From Geobacter sp. (GTDB taxonomy: Bacteria; Desulfobacterota; Desulfuromonadia; Geobacterales; Geobacteraceae), in contig POSG01000010.1 in NCBI GenBank assembly GCA_003314535.1, positions 25,961 to 89,960 of the forward strand: a stretch of 64,000 nt of DNA, written 5' to 3'. Made by a program: the position numbers and the translations under genes. Shown piece after piece: positions 25,811 to 34,738 of this stretch (positions are counted from its first letter, which is position 1; each line of letters starts with the position of its first letter). The notes beneath the pieces were generated by a model. It saw nothing but the letters and a program-made list of their open reading frames with translations, had not been told where the DNA came from and did not search any database.

Positions 25811-27820
25811 CTATTTCTTTTTGGATTTCTTTCCTTTAGAAGCCTGCTTGGACTTCTTCTTGGAAGCTTCACCACCTGAGGACTTTTTCTTGGAAACGCC
25901 ATGTTTCGAGGATTTTTTCGGCGAATCATCGTCTGACTGTTCCTGTGATTTCCTGCTCTTGGCAGATGCCTTCCCCTTCTTCCCCCTCTTTCCTTTCTTC
26001 TCCAGCTTTTCATGCTTCCTGGAATGGGATCTGCCTGCCTTGCTTCGGTAAACCTTTGGTTCAGGAGAGAGTTCTTCGGGAATGTTGCCGGCGAGGACTG
26101 CTGGCTCCTCTATGCCGGGATTCGTTTTCTTGGCTGTCTCCAGCATCTCTTTCGCTTCATTGAAGCGTCCTGTTTTCATGAGAACCCTGCCAGAAGCGTT
26201 CAAGGCTTTTGCATGGTCCGGTTTGAGTTCCAACGCCTTCTTGTAGGAAGCGGCCGCACTATCGTAATCCTTGTTGAATTCATGAATGAGCCCGAGCTTG
26301 TAGTGGTTGTCAGGGTTGTTCGGCGCAAGAGCGACGTTCTCCTGCAGCAGGGCTGTCACTTCGTTGAACTTTTTCTTCTTTACGTAGATGGCAAGTATCC
26401 CGTTCCTTGCCTCGGCGTCATCCTTTTTCAGGCGGATGACTTCCTTGTAGTGCTGCAGAGCCTCATCATCAAGGGAGTTTCTTCTATAGAGGTTGGCCAG
26501 GTCCCTTTGGGCATCGATGTTGTCCGGGTCAAGGCGCACTGCGGCCTTGTACTCGGTGATGGCCTCCTTATCGTTTTTGTTGCTCATGTAGGCACGGGCC
26601 AGCCTGTAGCGGATCTGGGGCGTGTCCTTTTTCATCCTGATCAGTTCCCGGTACTGTTCGATGGCCTGGGGGTAGCTCCCGCGCAGGGCGTAGATGTCCG
26701 CAAGCAATCTCCGGGTCTCGGGGCTGTCCGGGTCTGATCTCAGTGCTTCACGGTATTCGACTACCGCCTCGTCGAGCATGCCCTTCTTCTCATAGAGCAC
26801 TCCCAGGTTCCGATGGGCTTCGGCCGGGGCGCCCTTCAGGCGCACGGCTTCCCGGTAGGTGGCAATAGCCTCGTCGTCACGACCGGCTGCCCCATAGGCA
26901 TCGCCCAGCCGCATGAGGGTTTCCGGGTCGCCGGGCCGGTCCTTGGCCGCCTCTTCGAGCTCCGACACCGCCTTCGCATAATCTCCCGACTTGAGATATT
27001 CATTGCCCTTCCGCAGCTGCTCCATAAGTTCCACTGAACGGTTTCTGCCACCGAGGAGGTATTCATACTCGGCTTTCCGGAGGTCCCCTTTCCTCTCATA
27101 CGCAGAGCCGAGCAGAAGATGAATCTTCTTGCTCTGGGGGTTGACCGTCTGCAGCCTTTTCAGTTCGTCAATGGCCTTATCGGTCTGATTCCTCTCCAGG
27201 TAGAGCGCAGCCATCCCGATCCGCGCGTCTTCGCTTGCTGCATTGGAGCCGATGGCCTTGAGATATTCCTCGTCAGCCTTGTCGTATTGACCCTGCTTTC
27301 GGTAGATGTCCGCAAGTCCTGAGTGGAGAGATGCGTCACCAGGAAGACCCTTGATCGCTTCATTGTAATGATAGATGGCAAGAGTGTAGATTCTCTTGTC
27401 CGCATATATTTTCGCGAGACCCTTGTGGTAACGGGGATCCTTTTCTTCTGCCAGGGCCGTTGTCAGCTCCAGGGCCGCATCATCCAGCATTCCCTTCTGG
27501 TAATATGCTCCCCCCAGGTTCCCGTGGACACGCGGGAAGGCCGGATCCTCCTTGGCGCACTCCCTGTAGCTTGCAATCGCCTCATCGATCCTGGATGCGC
27601 GTTCAGAGCGCACACCCCTTACGAAATTTCCCGCCGCGCCGTCAGGGCAGAGATCCAGGACGCGTTTTTCCAACAGCTCCCTTTCAGCATCATTTTTCTC
27701 ACCGAAACTTGCGACTATCTTTTTCGCCTGGGAACATTTCCCGGCAAGTCCGAAGGTCCAGTCAAAACCGCAGCTGAGGGAAGCAAGGAGTGCCAATAAC
27801 AGAAACAGTTTTTTTTTCAT
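25811..27820 (-). CDS. Large TPR lipoprotein with lysine-rich C-terminal tail
   Basis: 669 aa from the ATG at 27820 (GAGG upstream). A basic, hydrophobic start ends at a cysteine (LLASLSC), suggesting a lipoprotein. About fifteen TPR units fill residues 55-590 in two blocks, for example DEAIASYRECAKEDPAFPRV, KAVSELEEAAKDRPGDPETL and AITEYKAAVRLDPDNIDAQ. The last ~75 residues are almost entirely Lys, Ser, Arg and Gly with SKKKS-type motifs, resembling a histone H1-like tail. TPR arrays mediate protein interactions, and the tail would bind polyanions such as nucleic acid or lipopolysaccharide. No partner is evident. It ends at a shared terminator. Confidence 0.85.
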   Translation of the reverse strand: MKKKLFLLLALLASLSCGFDWTFGLAGKCSQAKKIVASFGEKNDAERELLEKRVLDLCPDGAAGNFVRGVRSERASRIDEAIASYRECAKEDPAFPRVHGNLGGAYYQKGMLDDAALELTTALAEEKDPRYHKGLAKIYADKRIYTLAIYHYNEAIKGLPGDASLHSGLADIYRKQGQYDKADEEYLKAIGSNAASEDARIGMAALYLERNQTDKAIDELKRLQTVNPQSKKIHLLLGSAYERKGDLRKAEYEYLLGGRNRSVELMEQLRKGNEYLKSGDYAKAVSELEEAAKDRPGDPETLMRLGDAYGAAGRDDEAIATYREAVRLKGAPAEAHRNLGVLYEKKGMLDEAVVEYREALRSDPDSPETRRLLADIYALRGSYPQAIEQYRELIRMKKDTPQIRYRLARAYMSNKNDKEAITEYKAAVRLDPDNIDAQRDLANLYRRNSLDDEALQHYKEVIRLKKDDAEARNGILAIYVKKKKFNEVTALLQENVALAPNNPDNHYKLGLIHEFNKDYDSAAASYKKALELKPDHAKALNASGRVLMKTGRFNEAKEMLETAKKTNPGIEEPAVLAGNIPEELSPEPKVYRSKAGRSHSRKHEKLEKKGKRGKKGKASAKSRKSQEQSDDDSPKKSSKHGVSKKKSSGGEASKKKSKQASKGKKSKKK

Positions 27821-28153
27821 CGGTATCCTCGCATGATTCTTGTATTTATGTCTTAAAACAGGCAGGTGATTATACACACCCGTCGGCAACAATTCAAATA
27901 ATTATCGGCAAACGCCTGATTTCACGACATATGGTGGCAGGGGGCGAAACATGCCGTAGACACCTCAAGCGGTTATTGTGGTTGACGCGCAAAGCGTATT
28001 TATCTTACAGTGCCGAAGAGGCAAAATCCGCATATTGGGAATGAGGAAGAAGTGGTGTACACTTGACAGTGCGGCAAGGAATGATTACCTGAATACAATG
28101 ACATACTGTCGGTTGCGGAGACCGATATTATCAAAGGTCAAAGGAGAATGCAC
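27821..28153. other. Divergent intergenic region between the TPR lipoprotein and lon
   Basis: About 330 bases holding two promoter-like sequences for lon (separate entry) and, presumably, the promoter for the TPR gene on the minus strand. No gene is supported. Confidence 0.5.
27982..28091 (+). promoter_or_regulatory. Two tandem promoter candidates for lon
   Basis: Proximal: TTGACA at 28063-28068, a 17-base spacer, TACCTG at 28086-28091. Distal: TTGACG at 27982-27987, a 17-base spacer, TTACAG at 28005-28010. Both have good -35 and poor -10 elements. I see no sigma-32-like CCCCAT element. Confidence 0.45.
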
Positions 28154-30589
28154 ATGGAAAACACCCAGGAAAAGGAAGAGCTGAAAATACCCGACATTCT
28201 CCCTCTGCTTCCCGTGCGCGACGTGGTGGTTTATCCCTACATGATAATCCCCCTTTTCGTCGGGCGCGAAATATCCATCAGCGCGGTCGACTGGGCTCTG
28301 TCCAAGGACAGGCTCATCTTCCTCGCGACACAGAAGGACATATCGGAAGAGGAACCGGCTCCGGATGCGATCTATACCGTCGGCACGGTCGCAATGATCA
28401 TGCGCATGCTGAAGCTTCCGGACGGCCGGGTTAAGATCCTGGTCCAGGGCCTGGCCAAGGGCAGAATTACGGAATTCGTCGAGTCCAAGCCCTTCTTCTC
28501 AGTACGCATCGAGCGCATCGAGGAACCAGCTTCATCGGAAACCTCCCTTGAAACGGAAGCATTCCTGAGAACCATCAAGGAGCAGATCGCGCGGATAACC
28601 TCCCTCGGTAAAAACATCTCGTCAGAGGTGACGGTAATCCTGGAGAACATGCAGGACCCCGGAAGCCTGGCCGACCTCATTGCCAGCAACATCGGGCTGA
28701 AAGTCGAGGAAGCACAGAAGCTTCTCGAGACCATCGATCCGATCGAACGCCTGAAAAAGGTGAACGAATACCTCAACAAGGAGATCGAGCTTCTCTCAAT
28801 GCAGGCACGTATCCAGTCCGCGGCAAAGGAGGAAATGGGGAAAACCCAGCGGGAATACTTCCTTCGAGAACAGCTGAGGGCCATACAGCAGGAACTCGGT
28901 GAAACGGATACCAGGACCGAGGAAATGGCCGAGTTGCGCACTGCTATCGAAGAGGCGAAAATGCCGGCAACGGTTGAGAAAGAGGCGCTGAAGCAGCTGG
29001 GAAGGCTCGAGCAGATGCATCCGGACGCGGCGGAATCCAACATGCTGCGGACATACCTGGACTGGCTGGTGGAACTGCCCTGGAGCAAGTCGACCAAGGA
29101 CGTGCTGGACATCGGCAGGGCCCGTCAGATACTGGACGAAGACCATTACTACCTGGAAAAGATCAAGGACCGCATCCTGGAATTCCTGGCGGTCAGAAAA
29201 CTGAGAAAAAAGATGAAAGGTCCGATCCTTTGCTTCGTCGGGCCTCCGGGCGTCGGGAAGACCTCCCTGGGCAAATCGATAGCCCGCGCCATGGGAAGGA
29301 AGTTCCTGCGCCTCTCGCTTGGCGGCGTGCGGGACGAGGCCGAGATGCGGGGGCACCGAAGGACTTACGTTGGAGCACTGCCGGGTCGGATCATCCAGGG
29401 GCTGAAACAGGCAGGATCGAACAATCCCGTTTTCATGCTGGATGAAATCGACAAGCTGGGAGCCGATTTCCGCGGCGACCCGTCATCCGCCCTTCTGGAG
29501 ATTCTTGACCCGGAACAGAACCACACCTTCTCGGACCATTACATCAACCTCCCCTTCAACCTGTCGAATGTAATGTTCATAGCCACGGCCAACCAGATCG
29601 ATCCCGTGCCCAGCGCGCTGCGCGACAGGATGGAGGTCATCTCCCTTTCCGGATATACCGAAGAGGAGAAGCTTCAAATCGCGAAACGCTACCTGATCCC
29701 CCGCCAGATCAAGGAAAACGGCATATCCGACAAGATAATTTCGTTTTCAGACGAGGCGGTCAAAACCATCATCGAAAAGTACACCAGGGAAGCGGGCCTG
29801 AGAAACCTGGAGCGGGAAATCGGCTCCATCTGCCGAAAGATCGCGCGCAAAGTCGCGGAAGGGAAAAAGCAGCTCTACACCATAAGCAGCACCTCGGTCG
29901 CCAAGTACCTGGGCCCACCCAAGTTCCTTCGCGAAGGAGAGATGGAAAGCAACCAGATCGGTGTCGCCACGGGCCTGGCCTGGACCCCGGTGGGCGGCGA
30001 GGTCCTCTTCGTGGAAGCCACCACCATGAAGGGAAAAGGCGGGCTCACCCTGACCGGCCAGCTCGGCGAAGTGATGAAGGAATCGGCTCAGGCGGCCCTG
30101 TCGTACATACGTTCGAAATCCGGCGAATTCCACCTGACCGAGGATTTCTTCACCAACCTGGAGATACATGTACATGTCCCGGCAGGCGCAATCCCGAAGG
30201 ACGGCCCCTCCGCCGGGATAACCATGGCCACGGCCCTGGTATCCGCGCTTACCAGGATTCCGGTCAAACGTGACGTGGCCATGACCGGAGAGATAACCCT
30301 GCGCGGCAGGGTGCTGCCGATAGGCGGGCTGAAGGAAAAGATGCTGGCGGCCATACGTGCAGGCGTTACCACCATCGTCATTCCTGAGCAGAACAGAAAG
30401 GATCTGGAGGAAATTCCCAAGCACATACTGAAAAAGATAAGGATCGTGTCGGCAAAAACAATAGATGACGTATTGAAACTGACCCTGGAAAAATATCCTC
30501 CGCCCGCACCTCCGCCTGCAAAGGGTATATCCCACAAGCCCAAAGCAGCCGCTAAGCGGGTGCCATCCCATTCCAAGGTAGTTTCTTGA
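28154..30589 (+). CDS. lon: ATP-dependent protease Lon
   Basis: 811 aa. The ATG at 28154 is chosen because AAGGAG lies at a proper distance; the in-frame ATG at 28148 is too close. The N-terminal LonN domain (about 12-210) begins [20 protein letters not shown]. The AAA+ module has Walker [14 protein letters not shown] and Walker [13 protein letters not shown]. The C-terminal protease domain has the Ser-Lys dyad, [18 protein letters not shown] and [13 protein letters not shown]. Lon degrades misfolded and regulatory proteins in the cytoplasm. The C-terminal extension is Pro- and Lys-rich. Its stop overlaps the thiL start by four bases. Confidence 0.98.
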   Translation: MENTQEKEELKIPDILPLLPVRDVVVYPYMIIPLFVGREISISAVDWALSKDRLIFLATQKDISEEEPAPDAIYTVGTVAMIMRMLKLPDGRVKILVQGLAKGRITEFVESKPFFSVRIERIEEPASSETSLETEAFLRTIKEQIARITSLGKNISSEVTVILENMQDPGSLADLIASNIGLKVEEAQKLLETIDPIERLKKVNEYLNKEIELLSMQARIQSAAKEEMGKTQREYFLREQLRAIQQELGETDTRTEEMAELRTAIEEAKMPATVEKEALKQLGRLEQMHPDAAESNMLRTYLDWLVELPWSKSTKDVLDIGRARQILDEDHYYLEKIKDRILEFLAVRKLRKKMKGPILCFVGPPGVGKTSLGKSIARAMGRKFLRLSLGGVRDEAEMRGHRRTYVGALPGRIIQGLKQAGSNNPVFMLDEIDKLGADFRGDPSSALLEILDPEQNHTFSDHYINLPFNLSNVMFIATANQIDPVPSALRDRMEVISLSGYTEEEKLQIAKRYLIPRQIKENGISDKIISFSDEAVKTIIEKYTREAGLRNLEREIGSICRKIARKVAEGKKQLYTISSTSVAKYLGPPKFLREGEMESNQIGVATGLAWTPVGGEVLFVEATTMKGKGGLTLTGQLGEVMKESAQAALSYIRSKSGEFHLTEDFFTNLEIHVHVPAGAIPKDGPSAGITMATALVSALTRIPVKRDVAMTGEITLRGRVLPIGGLKEKMLAAIRAGVTTIVIPEQNRKDLEEIPKHILKKIRIVSAKTIDDVLKLTLEKYPPPAPPPAKGISHKPKAAAKRVPSHSKVVS

Positions 30590-31587
30590 GTTACGATGCC
30601 AAGTTGAAATCACTGGGCGAGTTCGGTCTGATCGACCGGATCGCCCGGTGCGTCACCAACGGGGCCGGGGTTGCCCTGGGCATAGGTGACGATGCGGCTG
30701 CCGTAGCTTGCTCGACCGGCAACCTGAGCCTTATAACCACCGACATGCTCGTGGAAGGGGTCCATTTCGACCTGTCGTTGTGCGACGGGTTTTCGCTCGG
30801 CAAAAAGTCCCTGTCCGTCAACCTTTCTGATATTGCCGCAATGGGCGGCACGCCCCGCCACTTTCTCCTGTCGATGGCCATCCCTCCATCGTCAAACCTC
30901 GCTCTGCTGGACGATGTGATCCGCGGCATGATGCAAAGGGCCACCGAGTTCGGAGTCAACCTGATCGGCGGCGATACGTGTTCGTCCCCGGATCGCCTGG
31001 TGTTGTCCCTGACAGTTCTCGGCGAACAGCTGCCTGAAAAGATAGTTCGCCGTTCCGGCGCCGTTCCGGGCGACAATGTATGTGTCACCGGAACAGTGGG
31101 AGACTCCGCGCTCGGCCTGCAGCTGCTGAAAAAAGGCGAACGGGACGGGTTCCTGATTTCACGGCACCTTGACCCCACTCCACGGGTGCGGGAAGGGAGG
31201 GCGCTCGCCGACGAAGGAATCCCTTCAGCCATGATCGATTTGAGCGATGGCCTGCTGGCGGACCTGCAGCACATCCTGGACAGCTCATCAGCCGGAGCGC
31301 GGCTCCGGCTCGCCGACATCCCCCTTTCACCCCATTTCCTGGCAAGATTTCCGGCTATGGATAACGAGGCCCGTGCCATGGCATTGTCAGGCGGCGAAGA
31401 CTATGAACTGCTTTTTACTGTCCCGCACTCCAGGATGCCCGGCCTCTATTCCCTGATGCGGGAGGTGGGCACACCGTTTGCCGTCATCGGCTCAGTTACC
31501 GAAACCAAGGGCCTGTCCGTAGTGGACAACGAAGGCAACGAGCTGCCTCTCCGGAAAAAGGGGTTCGACCATTTTTCCGAACCCTGA
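30586..31587 (+). CDS. thiL: Thiamine-monophosphate kinase ThiL
   Basis: 333 aa. The start is a TTG that overlaps the lon stop (TTGA); AAGG lies about eight bases upstream. The protein has the AIR-synthase-related fold with [24 protein letters not shown], the metal-binding GGDTCSS and [13 protein letters not shown]. It phosphorylates thiamine monophosphate to thiamine diphosphate using ATP. The overlap indicates translational coupling with lon, an unusual pairing for a cofactor gene. Confidence 0.95.
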   Translation: MSYDAKLKSLGEFGLIDRIARCVTNGAGVALGIGDDAAAVACSTGNLSLITTDMLVEGVHFDLSLCDGFSLGKKSLSVNLSDIAAMGGTPRHFLLSMAIPPSSNLALLDDVIRGMMQRATEFGVNLIGGDTCSSPDRLVLSLTVLGEQLPEKIVRRSGAVPGDNVCVTGTVGDSALGLQLLKKGERDGFLISRHLDPTPRVREGRALADEGIPSAMIDLSDGLLADLQHILDSSSAGARLRLADIPLSPHFLARFPAMDNEARAMALSGGEDYELLFTVPHSRMPGLYSLMREVGTPFAVIGSVTETKGLSVVDNEGNELPLRKKGFDHFSEP

Positions 31588-31659
31588 TCCCGTTGCTCCG
31601 CCTGTGCGCGCCTGATGAACCCGCCGTGCCGGAACTGCCCAGGGTATTCCACACGGATT

Positions 31660-31861
31660 CCATCCGGAAAGTCTCACTGGGGCTGGAGCGTTACTTCCTC
31701 GTCGCTCGTGATAATCTGTCAACTGATGACTCACGGGTCGGAGCTTTTACTGGTTTCAAGCGTTTTCCCGGTTTCGAGATCTGGCACGGAAGCCGTATCA
31801 CGAGCTCCTCGAAAGCCCCGCTCCAGCCCTTATCGGCCATTACCAGGAGTTGCCGAATGGG
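31660..31861 (+). repeat. Dispersed MITE-like repeat, copy B (long form)
   Basis: About 202 bp between thiL and cheR, running from CATCCGGAAAGTCTC to GGAGTTGCCGAATGG. It is homologous end-to-end with copy A in reverse orientation, and its two ends match copy C. The termini form an imperfect inverted repeat (CCATCCGGAAAGTC against CCATTCGGCAACTC). It fills nearly the whole 302-base gap before cheR. Confidence 0.85.
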
Positions 31862-31889
31862 AACAACCTGAGCACGGTTTACTGCTGTC

Positions 31890-32750
31890 ATGCAAAGACC
31901 CATACTGACAACCTCCGGAAGAGACGGAGCCCGGGGTGATGTTCCCGAAAGGTCTTACGAGAAGATCCGGCGTATCCTCAAGACCATGACCGGCCTGCGT
32001 CTCGAAAACTACAAGAGCTCATGCGTGAAACGGCGGATAGCCGTGCGCATGACCTCGGTCGGATGCGACACTGCCGATCAATATGTTGACTTCCTGCTCA
32101 CGGAAAAGGCCGAAGCGGGCATCCTGGCAAAAAAGCTGACCATTCACGTAAGCAAATTCTTCCGTAACCCATCCACCTTCGCCAAGCTGAAAGACGAAGT
32201 CATCCCGGACATTTTCTCCCGCCACAGGCTTGAGGGGAGCCGGTCAGTATCCATGGCGAGCATAGGATGCGCCGCGGGAGAGGAGCCCTATACACTGGCG
32301 CTGATCCTGGCAGATTGCTTCCGGGAAGACTTATCCCGTTTCAACGTGTCCATTCATGGAACCGACATTGACAGCGGCATACTGCATCTGGCAGAGAATG
32401 CCGTGTACGGAGCGGAAAGCCTGGATGAAACTCCTCCTGAAGTCAGGGATCGCCACTTCACCTGCAAGGATGGGAAATACCATCTTGACCCGCTTGTCCG
32501 GAATATGGTCTCTTTTGCCCGCTGCGATCTGCTGCGACCAACGTGCAAGGCTGCAACCGACCTTATTCTCTGCCGGAACGTGCTCATTTATTTTGAACGC
32601 AGCTCACAGGAGACCATAATATCCTCATTTGCCGAATCGCTCCGCGAGGGAGGCTTCCTGGTCCTGGGAAAAACGGAAACCATGATGGGCAAGGCACGGG
32701 AACTGTTTCTCCCGGTATGCCGGATCGAGCGCATTTACCGCAAAGCCTGA
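31890..32750 (+). CDS. cheR: Chemotaxis protein methyltransferase CheR
   Basis: 286 aa. The N-terminal helical domain (IRRILKTMTGLRLENYKSSCV) is followed by a methyltransferase domain. It contains VSMASIGCAAGEEPYTLALI (SAM-binding), IHGTDIDSG, RHFTCKDGKYHLDPLVRN and DLILCRNVLIYF. CheR methylates glutamates on chemoreceptors using S-adenosylmethionine. The ATG at 31890 lacks a clear ribosome binding site, perhaps because the repeat just upstream displaced it. It precedes the mcp-cheW-cheA genes, which have a separate promoter. Confidence 0.93.
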   Translation: MQRPILTTSGRDGARGDVPERSYEKIRRILKTMTGLRLENYKSSCVKRRIAVRMTSVGCDTADQYVDFLLTEKAEAGILAKKLTIHVSKFFRNPSTFAKLKDEVIPDIFSRHRLEGSRSVSMASIGCAAGEEPYTLALILADCFREDLSRFNVSIHGTDIDSGILHLAENAVYGAESLDETPPEVRDRHFTCKDGKYHLDPLVRNMVSFARCDLLRPTCKAATDLILCRNVLIYFERSSQETIISSFAESLREGGFLVLGKTETMMGKARELFLPVCRIERIYRKA

Positions 32751-32794
32751 CATGACACATGCACATCAAATGCAGAAAATCCCCCCAGCTTTCA

Positions 32795-32810
32795 TGGCAT
32801 GCCAGTTGCT
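32795..32810 (+). promoter_or_regulatory. Sigma-54 (RpoN) promoter of mcp-cheW-cheA
   Basis: TGGCATG, four bases, TTGCT: GG at 32796-32797 and GC at 32808-32809 with exactly ten bases between. This matches the -24/-12 consensus closely. Transcription would start near 32821, about 70 bases before the mcp ATG. Activation would need an enhancer-binding protein, none of which is encoded nearby. Confidence 0.75.
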
Positions 32811-32890
32811 TTAAATTGCATAATCCCGTATAAATTAAGTTTCTATCCGGAAACGGCAACTTTCCCCAGTTCATTGGAAAGGAGAGAAAC

Positions 32891-34171
32891 ATGCGTATCC
32901 CCATTGGATACAAGTTCATCCTCGGGTTTGTAGTTGTTGTCGCAGCAGTGGCATTCACTCCCAAGGGAGTCCAGATGCTGGGCTATTCTCCCGAAGCCAC
33001 GAACCTCTTCAGCTACCTTGTTGCTTTGACCATAGGGCTCATTCTCGGATGGTTCTTTTCAAAGACTTTCACCAGGAACATTTCCCGGCTGAACGAGTCA
33101 GCGGAAGCCATCAGCAGGGGTGACCTGACCGGAGACCATTCCCTTGGCAATACCCGCTTTCCCGACGAAACCGTCGACATGGCCGCCTCGATCGACCGGA
33201 TGAAGGAGAACCTTCGCAAGCTGGTCAGGAGCATCAGGGAAATCTCGCAAAAGGTTTCCGACTCCGCAAGAACCCTGTCATCCAATGCAGTGGAAATCAA
33301 TGCTTCTACCGAAGAAGTGGCGCTGGCGGTGGAGCACATCTCCAGGGGTGCGGAAAAACAGGCGGAAATGGTCGGCAAAAGCTCCAAGGTCATCCATGAA
33401 ATGGCCATTTCCATTGAGCTGGTTGCCAAGAGGGCAAGGGAGGCCGCAGGCTCCGCAAGGGACACCAGCATTTCGGCCCGACGCGGCGGTGAACAGGCAA
33501 ACGACCTTCTGGAAAGGATGCGGGGATTCTTCGATCGCGTCGAAATGAGCGGGAAACAGTTCATGGAATTCAACACCAAGCTGCAGCGGGTCGGGAAGAT
33601 TGCCGATTTCATCGGAGAAATAGCCCGCCAGACCAACATGCTCGCTCTTAACGCTTCCATAGAGGCCGCACGGGCAGGTGAATACGGCAAAGGATTCGCG
33701 GTGGTCGCGGAAGAAGTGCGGAAGCTGTCCGAAGGGACCGGCAAGTCCGCGGATGACATCATGGAACTGATCAGCGAAGTCCGCGACGAGAGCCACCGCG
33801 TCCAGGACACGATCGTGGATATCTCGCGGAGCATCGGCGACGGCAAGAAAAGCATCGACATAGCTGTGGATTCCTTCAGGGAGATCGTGCAGACAGTCGT
33901 GGAAACCGAACGCAAGGCAAACAGCATCGCCGATCTTTCAGGCATGCAGAATGACGGAGCCGGCCAGATGGTGAAGAACGTGGACGAAATCGCCCGGGTG
34001 GCCGAGGAAAACGCCGCTTCGACGGAGCAGGTATCGGCAGCGACACAAGAGCAAGCTGTCGCGATGCAGGAAATGTCCCAGGCGGCAAAAGAACTCGCCG
34101 ACCTTTCCAACGACCTGTGCAGCTGCGTTGAGCGATTCACGCTTCCAGCAGGAGAGGTGCCGGCAGAATGA
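32891..34171 (+). CDS. Methyl-accepting chemotaxis protein with a minimal input domain
   Basis: 426 aa. Two membrane helices (about residues 8-24 and 38-56) are separated by only ~15 residues, so there is no periplasmic ligand domain. A HAMP-like region (about 57-115) and a long cytoplasmic signalling coiled coil follow. The signalling tip contains [20 protein letters not shown] and [15 protein letters not shown]. Input is likely from within the membrane or cytoplasm, or through a partner. The gene has GGAAAGGAGAG upstream and overlaps cheW by four bases. Confidence 0.95.
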   Translation: MRIPIGYKFILGFVVVVAAVAFTPKGVQMLGYSPEATNLFSYLVALTIGLILGWFFSKTFTRNISRLNESAEAISRGDLTGDHSLGNTRFPDETVDMAASIDRMKENLRKLVRSIREISQKVSDSARTLSSNAVEINASTEEVALAVEHISRGAEKQAEMVGKSSKVIHEMAISIELVAKRAREAAGSARDTSISARRGGEQANDLLERMRGFFDRVEMSGKQFMEFNTKLQRVGKIADFIGEIARQTNMLALNASIEAARAGEYGKGFAVVAEEVRKLSEGTGKSADDIMELISEVRDESHRVQDTIVDISRSIGDGKKSIDIAVDSFREIVQTVVETERKANSIADLSGMQNDGAGQMVKNVDEIARVAEENAASTEQVSAATQEQAVAMQEMSQAAKELADLSNDLCSCVERFTLPAGEVPAE

Positions 34172-34614
34172 AAGCGAACCAGGAGCGTTTCCTGATCGCA
34201 TCGGTCCGTGAAAAGCGCTTTGCCTTTCCGCTGAAAGACATCGCCGAGGTCATGGAGACATTTCTGGCATACCCCATCCCCAAGGCGCCACGGGAGTACG
34301 TCGGCGTCATGAATTTCCACGGAGCACCCGTACCGGTCCTGGATTTCGACTCCTTTCTGAACGGCTGCCCAGCAAAGGGAACAGGCTCTGTCCTCATGCT
34401 CGACAGCAGGATCTGCTCGCTCGCATTGCGTATAGACGGAATTGAAAGGATAGCATCCGGCGAAATCATCGGAGGCGGCAATGAAAGCGACTGGCTGTCC
34501 GGAACATCTGTCGCCATTGGACAGGAAAGCTTACCGTCACCGTCACTTGAAAGACTGGTGGAGCTGCTCGAAGATGCCCTCCGGAGTTCGGGACGGAATG
34601 CCCGAAAGCCTTGA
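34168..34614 (+). CDS. cheW: Chemotaxis coupling protein CheW
   Basis: 148 aa, a single CheW SH3-like domain: [39 protein letters not shown] and [13 protein letters not shown]. CheW links receptors to the CheA kinase. The ATG overlaps the mcp stop (ATGA), so it is translationally coupled. About 124 bases separate it from cheA. Confidence 0.93.
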   Translation: MKANQERFLIASVREKRFAFPLKDIAEVMETFLAYPIPKAPREYVGVMNFHGAPVPVLDFDSFLNGCPAKGTGSVLMLDSRICSLALRIDGIERIASGEIIGGGNESDWLSGTSVAIGQESLPSPSLERLVELLEDALRSSGRNARKP

Positions 34615-34738
34615 AAGCATGTTCGGAACTGATCGGGTAAAACGGCAATTGAGCGTCATGTCAGACGAACTGACTGGCGTTGACAGGCCGGATGTACAAA
34701 ATCCTTCTGCACGGACGGGAAAAGGGAGGGCCTGCTGA

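Noticed and set aside
32840..32862. TATCCGGAAACGGCAACTTTCC as a fourth copy of the repeat end
   Set aside because: Only about 12 bases match the repeat terminus, and the position lies within the mcp leader downstream of the sigma-54 site; chance is likely.
34574..34738. A short frame (54 codons) between cheW and cheA whose TGA abuts the cheA ATG
   Set aside because: It overlaps the end of cheW in another frame, has no ribosome binding site and no protein-like composition. The abutting stop may be coincidental.
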